NCBI GenBank assembly: GCA_012522645.1
Contig: JAAYKC010000031.1
Span: forward strand, 1-6,383
DNA: 6,383 nucleotides
Source of the DNA: Thermoplasmatales archaeon
Lineage (GTDB): Archaea > Thermoplasmatota > Thermoplasmata > Methanomassiliicoccales > Methanomethylophilaceae
Reading direction: 5' to 3'
Shown: piece by piece, positions 1 to 4,370 of the stretch
Position numbering within the stretch: the first letter of the stretch is position 1
How the letters are laid out: every line of letters starts with the position of its first letter
Translations under genes and position numbers: made by a program
Notes under the pieces: generated by a model
The model's input: the letters and a program-made list of their open reading frames with translations, nothing else
Database searches by the model: none
What the model was told of the DNA's origin: nothing

Positions 1-726
1 ACTGGATGCTTATAACATCTTCAAGTCCTGGCAGTTCCCCATTTTCATATTCATTATTTCATCAGCCCCTCGCATCTCTTGCCCTGATTCTTCGTATGAA
101 GGCGGTATGGAGGAGTAAATGCGATTCAGATTCTCTACTGCTTGATATACAGCGGTTACCATCTGCTTTATTCTGCCCCGGTCGTTGCTCTGATATCCTT
201 CGAGGGAGGGACTGAGCCCTACGTTTCTCAATAAATCTGATACTTTACTAGTGAAGAACTTTACCGGTTGGGAATTTGGAGTAACATATGCAGATATCAG
301 TCGTGGTTCAGAAAGACCAGGGAAGTGATCAAAGGGGATTATTGATACATCATCCGAGGTCCATTCAGCCAATCGCCTATCATCAAAAACAGTCACAGAG
401 AAGTTTCCACGCGTTCGCTCCGTCTGATTCAAAAGATAGTCTGCGTTTATTTTAGACAGTTCTTGAACTTCGTTTGCAATGAGGTCAATTGATGCATATG
501 GACCTAATGACGCATATACACTCTTCTCAATCAGAAAACCTTGCTCTGATTTGATTGTGATTCTAAGATTACTGAATGTCTTGTCGGTTTGATTCTCGAT
601 ATATATTTTCGATATCAACGGGAATCCATTCTGGTGTAGCACATAATTGACTGAGGGGTTATGCTCTACTCTGATCAGCATCTCCTCTGAGGATTCATAT
701 TCATCAGCAGCTCTGTTGTCTAGCAT
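1..726 (-). pseudogene. N-terminal part of a large DUF4011-type SF1 helicase, interrupted by an in-frame TAA
   Basis: The frame from ATG at 726 gives 238 residues before TAA at 12-10. The segment matches from memory the N-terminal region of very large DUF4011/COG1112 helicases: an Ig-like beta domain (VNYVLHQNGFPLISKIYIEN), then LISAYVTPNSQPV, then GYQSNDRGRIKQMVTAVYQA, PPSYEESGQEMRGADEI and GNCQDL. Relatives continue from this Cys-x-Asp motif into LLYAS or LLFAS and then the helicase motor, giving proteins of well over 1000 residues. Here the next codons read K-M-L-stop-A-S-S, so TAA sits exactly where Tyr or Phe is expected, and the frame stays open to the window edge. I infer a single-base nonsense change (TAT or TAC to TAA) or a sequencing error. 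TAA is not the pyrrolysine codon. The start at 726 is chosen because GGAG (737-734) lies 7 nt upstream and the start overlaps the nuclease stop (ATGCTAG), implying translational coupling. An upstream ATG at 816 would lie deep inside the nuclease gene. Such helicases are common in phage-defence islands. Confidence 0.72.
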
Positions 727-1499
727 TCTCCAACTCCGTTTTTTCCAGCATCTAACGCATCCTCTATCTCTGCCCTGTTGTAAAAAGATACAGGTCGGAA
801 TCTCGGATTCTTCCACAACATGTTAAAATTCTTCACGGCTCCGCAATAAAGTTCCGGAGATTCTGATTCAGAGATCCTTACCATGCATTCTATGCCTGTT
901 GTCAAAGCAGATTTTGATAGATTCGCAGAGCCCATCAATAAAGTGCCTCTGCCTCCAGATCTGTGGAAGATATAGCTTTTTGAGTGGAATCTACGCCTAT
1001 CAGCCTTTAATTCCATTTTGACTGACGTATTCTTCAATCTGAAGAGGCTGTGCAACGCATCCATTTCGGTGGAACCTGTGTATGCAGTCGTCAGAATCCT
1101 CGTCTGTGACTCTTCTTGTTTATTGGAAAGCGAATCATAAATCAAATTCAATCCTGAGCTAAAAATGAAAGATACGGCTATATCGATATGATCCGCGGTT
1201 TTTATCTGAGTATTTATTTCGTCAGAGATAGTGTATTCTTCATTCGAAACTATCAACTTTGATCTGAATGCGTCAGGCACGGTTCGTGGTACTCTGTTCG
1301 TTCTACCAGAAACACGCTCGTAATCCGGATCATCATATAGCATGAATTTGATTTTTCTCGAGCTCAAATACAGGGGATTGTTTTGAAATTCAGCAGGCAT
1401 ACAGTTCTCACAAACTATTGAATCCGAGATTTGGATAGTGCCTTCATTTTCATTGCAGATGGGACATAACTCTCTGTTATTTCTTTTCGAATTAAGCAT
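720..1499 (-). CDS. Zinc-ribbon and phospholipase D-fold nuclease (putative defence nuclease)
   Basis: From ATG at 1499 this encodes 259 residues. Residues 13-33 carry CxxC-x13-CxxC (C13, C16, C30, C33), a likely zinc ribbon. Residues about 100-225 form a PLD-type domain: a beta/alpha segment DHIDIAVSFIFSSGLNL, a RILTTAYTGSTEMDAL segment, the half HKD motif FHSKSYIF (H172, K174) and the companion GSANLSKSAL (N193). The canonical Asp of HxKx4D is not evident, as in many PLD-like nucleases that use H, K and N/S and act as dimers with one site per subunit (BfiI is the type example). The domain closely resembles the N-terminal PLD module of some DEAD/DEAH helicases, but stands alone here. I expect a DNA or RNA nuclease working with the downstream helicase gene, whose start overlaps this stop. 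A GTG at 1511 in the same frame is an alternative start, but GGTGA would abut it with no spacer, whereas GGTGAGTGA lies 8-12 nt before ATG 1499. The gene is AT-rich relative to those on the right, consistent with transfer. The stop is TAG; readthrough would add only about 14 residues. Confidence 0.8.
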   Translation of the reverse strand: MLNSKRNNRELCPICNENEGTIQISDSIVCENCMPAEFQNNPLYLSSRKIKFMLYDDPDYERVSGRTNRVPRTVPDAFRSKLIVSNEEYTISDEINTQIKTADHIDIAVSFIFSSGLNLIYDSLSNKQEESQTRILTTAYTGSTEMDALHSLFRLKNTSVKMELKADRRRFHSKSYIFHRSGGRGTLLMGSANLSKSALTTGIECMVRISESESPELYCGAVKNFNMLWKNPRFRPVSFYNRAEIEDALDAGKNGVGEC

Positions 1500-1569
1500 G
1501 TACGAACTCACTCACCGTATTTACGAACACATCGAACGCTGTTGATTGCTTTCGTATGTCTTACATTAG

Positions 1570-1578
1570 ATTTATATC
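1570..1578 (-). promoter_or_regulatory. TATA box for the nuclease-helicase operon
   Basis: On the minus strand the sequence reads TTGAAGATATAAATC, an archaeal box A (TATAAAT) preceded by a purine-rich possible BRE. The expected start of transcription, about 25 nt downstream, falls near 1545-1550, leaving a leader of roughly 45 nt that contains the GGTGA ribosome-binding site of the PLD gene. It is the only good TATA box in the stretch upstream of that gene. Confidence 0.5.
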
Positions 1579-1622
1579 TTCAAGAATGAAGCTATGAAAG
1601 AATGCGATTCTGACCCGAATCT

Positions 1623-1640
1623 ATTGTTTCAGTAAACAAT
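1623..1640. promoter_or_regulatory. Perfect palindrome, possible operator
   Basis: ATTGTTT and AAACAAT form a perfect 7-bp inverted repeat around a CAGT centre. It lies between the minus-strand TATA box at 1570-1578 and a plus-strand TATA-like TTTATA at 1645-1650, the normal place for an operator serving divergent promoters. No regulator gene is visible in the window. It lies just outside the proposed left end of the insertion sequence, so it probably belongs to the older flanking DNA. Confidence 0.35.
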
Positions 1641-1644
1641 TAAG

Positions 1645-1650
1645 TTTATA
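1645..1650 (+). promoter_or_regulatory. TATA-like box reading toward the transposase
   Basis: AAGTTTATAATGG contains TTTATA, about 27 nt upstream of position 1675. It could start an RNA running through the left inverted repeat into the transposase. It lies immediately outside the proposed element end at 1656, so if it is used, the transposase is driven from flanking DNA. A weaker TTTAAA at 1730-1735 is an alternative that would give a near-leaderless transposase mRNA. Confidence 0.3.
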
Positions 1651-1655
1651 ATGGT

Positions 1656-1712
1656 GAGAGGAGCAGACGATATCGAACGGACGTATGTCCGTGAGATACT
1701 GTCTGTTTCTCC
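1656..1712 (+). repeat. Left terminal inverted repeat with nested hairpin
   Basis: The apex is ACGGAC-GTAT-GTCCGT (1677-1692, 6-bp stem, 4-nt loop). Outside it, GGAGCAGAC (1660-1668) can pair with GTCTG and CTCC (1701-1705 and 1709-1712) across a 3-nt bulge. The core GACGTATGTC is shared with the right end in inverted orientation. Confidence 0.5.
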
Positions 1713-1765
1713 GCGAAAGTGACTGGCTGTTTAAAGAAGTGGGATTCTTCACAGGATTGTTGGAA

Positions 1766-2560
1766 ATGCCAAGAAAGAATCCTGATAAGAGAGAAGCGAA
1801 ACGACTAGAAAAACTTGAGGTTGCTAAACAGAGCCTGAGGTGGCGCGCCGCCGAGATGGTGAAGAACGGGCCCAGCCTCCGCAAAGCAGGCGGCATTCTC
1901 GGGACGAGCCACCCGTTCGTGAAGAACTGGGTCGACAGGCTGTTCGAGAAGAAACATGCGGGGGAGAGGACTGTCTATACGTTCAAAAGGGGGGCGAGAG
2001 AGCTTATCGTTACACGGCGGCCGGGCTCTGAGCCCGGCCGAGATCACGTCTGCGACAAGATACTGGCACAGGCGGTCGGGGTCAAAAAGAAGTATCCGTT
2101 CCTGGGGGTCGAGAAGATAAAGATCATGTCGGGCGCGGAGGCGTCCGCGCCCACCGTCCGCAAAGCATTGGCGAAGGCAGGATACGGACCCGTCACGATC
2201 AAGAAGGGGAAGGCGTACAAGACGTTCTGTGCCGGATGCCCCAACGAGATGTGGCAGATCGATTATGTTGATTTGAACGGCACCCAGTGGTGCGCCACAA
2301 GAGGAGGCGACACGAGATTCGGCAGCTTTTGCGAGGAGTACGGGATAAGACATATATTGGGAGTGATCCGCAAGCCCACGACAACAGGGGAAGTGGAGCG
2401 CTGGCACGGCACCATCCGGCGGGAGGCGGACCTCCCGGCAGATGGTGACATAGAAGCAAAGAAGGACGCTCTGGGCGGGTTCATAGAATTCTACAACACG
2501 CAGCGCCCCCATTACGCCCTGGCCTTCAGAACTCCGGACGAGATCTGTTACAAAGCGTGA
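1766..2560 (+). CDS. IS481-type DDE transposase with internal deletion in the catalytic domain
   Basis: From ATG at 1766 the product has 264 residues. Residues 1-60 are basic with a helix-turn-helix (SLRKAGGILGTSHPFVKNWV). A linker with YPFLGVEKIKI and PTVRKALAKAGYGP, typical of IS481 proteins, follows. The integrase-core start is MWQIDYVDL with first catalytic Asp D166. The next residues are already NGTQWCATRGGDTRF, which in intact relatives is the region just after the second catalytic Asp (TDxGTQW), about 50-60 residues further on. The end is normal: HILGVIRKPTTTGEVERWH with the final Glu E211, then FIEFYNTQRPHYAL. I infer an in-frame deletion near 2272-2278 that removed the middle of the RNase H-like fold and the second Asp, so the enzyme should be dead. 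It could still bind the element ends through its HTH. ATG 1685 is in frame but lies inside the inverted repeat and would add 27 residues that look unlike the family. Confidence 0.85.
   Translation: MPRKNPDKREAKRLEKLEVAKQSLRWRAAEMVKNGPSLRKAGGILGTSHPFVKNWVDRLFEKKHAGERTVYTFKRGARELIVTRRPGSEPGRDHVCDKILAQAVGVKKKYPFLGVEKIKIMSGAEASAPTVRKALAKAGYGPVTIKKGKAYKTFCAGCPNEMWQIDYVDLNGTQWCATRGGDTRFGSFCEEYGIRHILGVIRKPTTTGEVERWHGTIRREADLPADGDIEAKKDALGGFIEFYNTQRPHYALAFRTPDEICYKA
2018..2040. repeat. Perfect 11-bp inverted repeat inside the transposase gene
   Basis: CGGCCGGGCTC (2018-2028) and GAGCCCGGCCG (2030-2040) are exact reverse complements around a single T. The segment encodes RPGSEPGR in the linker ahead of the catalytic domain. 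The symmetry may be a by-product of the coding sequence, or a structure in DNA or mRNA. Confidence 0.7.
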
Positions 2561-2582
2561 CGTCCCGCACCGCCGGATCATC

Positions 2583-2637
2583 CCCCCGTAACAGCAGACG
2601 CTCCCACGCCGCAGGCCGCGGGAGTTCCGTACGGGGG
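2583..2637. repeat. GC-rich stem-loop downstream of the transposase
   Basis: CCCCCGTA (2583-2590) pairs with TACGGGGG (2630-2637), and inside it CTCCC (2601-2605) pairs with GGGAG (2620-2624). It begins 22 bp after the transposase stop and is still inside the element. There is no T-run after it, so it is not a bacterial-type terminator. It may block read-through or stabilise the transposase mRNA. Confidence 0.5.
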
Positions 2638-2649
2638 CAAAATTCGAAA

Positions 2650-2706
2650 AGAGACGCCGTCGGTCACTCGCAGACATACGTCTGCTTGCTCCTGACGGCG
2701 TCTCTC
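2650..2706 (-). repeat. Right terminal inverted repeat with nested hairpin
   Basis: A 12-bp perfect outer stem is formed by AGAGACGCCGTC (2650-2661) and GACGGCGTCTCT (2694-2705). The inner apex is GCAGAC-ATAC-GTCTGC (2670-2685, 6-bp stem, 4-nt loop). The apex core is the inverted copy of the one at the left end. The outer stem makes it unlikely that the element stops inside this hairpin, which is why I place the right end near 2706. Confidence 0.6.
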
Positions 2707-2830
2707 TTATCTACTTCGACAGTACTTTCTCTCAACTGTAAAGATATCTACTTTCTAAAATAATTGTTGTTTCAACTTGACTTTTTAGTATATTCGAAGA
2801 AGAACATTTCCCCGAATGTACTAACCCCAG
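2707..2830. other. AT-rich intergenic spacer
   Basis: No credible gene is present. The 9-mer TATCTACTT occurs twice (2708-2716 and 2745-2753), and TTTTTAGTATATT near 2782-2794 is a possible but unassigned TATA-like box. Short T-rich runs could serve as an archaeal-type termination region for the transposase. A short frame running through here from 2557 lacks a ribosome-binding site and any protein-like composition. Confidence 0.4.
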
Positions 2831-2899
2831 GAAACCTCTGCAAAACATATAATGAAACCTCTGCAAAACATATAATGAAACCTCTGCAAAACCTATAAT
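2831..2899 (+). repeat. Three tandem 23-bp repeats carrying TATA-like boxes
   Basis: The unit begins GAAACCTCTG and ends CATATAAT. Copies lie at 2831-2853, 2854-2876 and 2877-2899. The first two are identical and the third differs by one base (CAT to CCT). There are no spacers, so this is not a CRISPR array. Each unit holds an A-rich tract followed by a TATA-like box, as in an archaeal BRE plus box A, so the array could be a triplicated promoter or a set of protein-binding iterons upstream of the ATPase. Confidence 0.85.
2891..2899 (+). promoter_or_regulatory. Proximal TATA box of the ATPase gene; leaderless mRNA likely
   Basis: The third repeat ends ACCTATAAT, whose centre is about 27 nt before the ATG at 2923. 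This is the usual TATA-to-start-site distance in archaea, so transcription would begin at or just before the start codon. There is no ribosome-binding site in GGATGTAATATTC, which agrees with a leaderless transcript. Confidence 0.5.
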
Positions 2900-2922
2900 A
2901 GCATGACTCGGATGTAATATTC

Positions 2923-4218
2923 ATGAAGGATCCGGTCATTTTGAGCGACGACGAGATCAGGGAGCATTATGTTCCGAGGATCGTCGATAAGGAGGTGAAG
3001 GACATGCTGGAACTATTCGGCGCCGTTCAGATATCCGGATGCAAATGGTGCGGAAAATCGTGGACGGGCATAGCCCATTCCAAATCCTCCATATTCATCG
3101 GGAATCCCAAGAACCGCATACTGGCTGATACCGATCCCGAGATCGCCCTCAGGGGAGACGAACCGCGCCTTATAGATGAATGGCAGGATGTTCCGGCATT
3201 GTGGGACACCGCCAGATACAACATCGACCTTTCCGGCCGAAAGGGCATGTACATATTCACGGGCTCTGTCACGCCCCCTCTTGAATCGACGAAACATTCC
3301 GGTGTCGGCAGGTTCGCACCGGTGAAGATGCGCCCGATGTCTCTCTTCGAGTCCGGAGAGAGCAAAGGATCGGTTTCGCTGTCAGAGCTCTTCCTCGGGG
3401 CAAGACCGGTGTCGTCAATATCCGAAGCGGGATATGAGAAGGTCGTGAATCTGATATGCAGGGGAGGATGGCCTGCCGGACTGAAACTTGATGATGACAA
3501 AGCGATGCTCATATCGAAGAGGTATGTGGACATGATAGTGAACTTCGACTTCTCCAGGACGGACGGGGTCAGGAGGAATCCTGCGACGGTGAGACGCGTA
3601 CTCAGGTCGCTGGCGAGGAACAATGCGACAGAGGCGAGGATATCAGTTCTCGCCAATGATGTGAAGGATGCCGACCTGCCTATATCCCCTCTGACCGCAT
3701 CCGGATATCTGGACGCACTGAAGAGGATGTTCATCATCGAAGAGCAGAAACCCTGGCTTCCGGGGATCCGATCGAAGATCCGTATGCGCAAATCCCCGAA
3801 AAGGCATTTCGTGGATCCGTCCCTTGCGGTGGCGGCTCTCGGAATCGGGCCGAAAGCGCTTCTCAAGGATGTTGAGACCGCAGGGCTCATGTTCGAATCG
3901 CTCTGCTACAGGGACCTCTGCATCTATTCGGCACCATTCAGGGGGAATGTTTACCATTACCGTGATGACAGCGGACTGGAGGCGGATGCGATCATCGAGG
4001 CGGATGACGGAAGGTGGGCTGCAGCGGAGATCAAGATGGGGCATTCCAAGGTGGATGAAGCCGCGGCGAACCTCATACGTCTGAAGGATAAGGTCACAAA
4101 GGAGGGGGATGTCCCGGAGCCTGCGTTCCTGATGGTCATCTGCGCTACAGCCATGTCTTCATACGTCCGCAGGGAGGACGGGGTCTGTGTTGTGCCCATA
4201 GACTGTCTCGGCCCGTGA
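2923..4218 (+). CDS. AAA-type ATPase with C-terminal DUF4143 domain
   Basis: The product has 431 residues, normal for this family. Residues 30-180 form the ATPase: Walker A GCKWCGKS (39-46), Walker B RLIDEWQ with D85 and E86, and the sensor-like YIFTGS (110-115). The C-terminal half is DUF4143: HFVDPSLAVAALG, GLMFESLCYRDL, then GLEADAIIEA and AAAEIKMG (about 350-371). This pattern, acidic residue, strand, E-x-K, is that of a degenerate PD-(D/E)XK nuclease fold. No membrane segment or signal peptide is seen, so it should be cytoplasmic. Members of this family occur in many copies in archaeal and bacterial genomes, often near mobile or toxin-antitoxin genes. Their substrate is not known to me, so I assign no pathway. 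The gene stands alone, behind the triple TATA-bearing repeat and ahead of a separately promoted gene. Its base composition matches the genes to its right and not the AT-rich operon on the left. Confidence 0.92.
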   Translation: MKDPVILSDDEIREHYVPRIVDKEVKDMLELFGAVQISGCKWCGKSWTGIAHSKSSIFIGNPKNRILADTDPEIALRGDEPRLIDEWQDVPALWDTARYNIDLSGRKGMYIFTGSVTPPLESTKHSGVGRFAPVKMRPMSLFESGESKGSVSLSELFLGARPVSSISEAGYEKVVNLICRGGWPAGLKLDDDKAMLISKRYVDMIVNFDFSRTDGVRRNPATVRRVLRSLARNNATEARISVLANDVKDADLPISPLTASGYLDALKRMFIIEEQKPWLPGIRSKIRMRKSPKRHFVDPSLAVAALGIGPKALLKDVETAGLMFESLCYRDLCIYSAPFRGNVYHYRDDSGLEADAIIEADDGRWAAAEIKMGHSKVDEAAANLIRLKDKVTKEGDVPEPAFLMVICATAMSSYVRREDGVCVVPIDCLGP

Positions 4219-4289
4219 TAAACTCCGGCCCTCGGTGAATGCTTCGACCCCTTCTTGTAATTCGATTTAAAGACAATGCAAATTCTGTC

Positions 4290-4325
4290 GGTGCGGAACT
4301 GTTTCAGACACGATAACTTCGCACC
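4290..4325. promoter_or_regulatory. Inverted repeat abutting the promoter of the surface protein gene
   Basis: GGTGCG (4290-4295) and CGCACC (4320-4325) are inverted copies, extendable to GGTGCG(G)AA and TTCGCACC with one bulge. The right arm ends directly before the TATA box, over the expected BRE. CGGTGCGG recurs at 4361-4368 just before the start codon. It may be a regulator site; this is weak evidence. Confidence 0.25.
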
Positions 4326-4332
4326 ATTTATA
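4326..4332 (+). promoter_or_regulatory. TATA box of the surface protein gene
   Basis: CCATTTATAACG contains a good archaeal box A. Transcription would start near 4354-4357, giving a leader of about 15 nt that includes GCGGTGCGG as a weak ribosome-binding site before ATG 4371. Confidence 0.5.
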
Positions 4333-4370
4333 ACGTCAGATTTTGTTGTATTCGGTATTGCGGTGCGGTA

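Larger units (their letters stand above)
1656..2706 (+). mobile_element. IS481-type insertion sequence, probably inactive
   Basis: The element consists of one IS481-like transposase gene flanked by imperfect inverted repeats. When 1656-1699 is set against the reverse complement of 2663-2706 without gaps, about 29 of 44 positions agree by hand count, including GAGAG at the outer tip and the 10-mer GACGTATGTC (1680-1689, and as GACATACGTC at 2673-2682), both 24 nt from the tip. The element is visibly more GC-rich than the AT-rich DNA on both sides. No convincing target duplication could be found, so the exact ends are provisional. It lies about 80 bp upstream of the nuclease operon's TATA box and so does not break that promoter. 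The transposase is internally deleted, so movement would need a helper copy elsewhere. Confidence 0.65.

Noticed and set aside
720..722. TAG stop of the nuclease as a pyrrolysine codon
   Set aside because: Readthrough would add only about 14 residues overlapping the next gene, and the stop overlaps a well-placed start codon, so normal termination is simpler.
727..816. Extension of the helicase frame upstream to an ATG at 816
   Set aside because: It would overlap the nuclease gene by about 97 nt, has a Cys/Trp/Arg-rich sequence unlike the family, and the ATG at 726 has a good ribosome-binding site and coupling to the nuclease stop.
1805..2677. Long minus-strand frame opposite the transposase
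   Set aside because: It is antisense to a clear transposase in GC-rich DNA, with Cys/Arg/Pro-rich composition and no recognisable domain.
1676..2683. Element ends at TGTC within the inverted repeats, with a short target duplication
   Set aside because: TGTC-start ends would be IS481-like, but the right end would then cut through a perfect 12-bp hairpin stem, and no clear direct duplication flanks such ends.
2557..2763. Short frame of 68 codons after the transposase
   Set aside because: It crosses two hairpins and the right end of the element, has low-complexity Ser/Arg-rich sequence and no start signal.
2831..2899. CRISPR array
   Set aside because: The three 23-bp units are directly adjacent without spacers and there are no cas genes in the window.
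3027..3890. Long minus-strand frame opposite the ATPase
   Set aside because: It is the shadow of a well-supported AAA/DUF4143 gene and has no recognisable motifs or ribosome-binding site.
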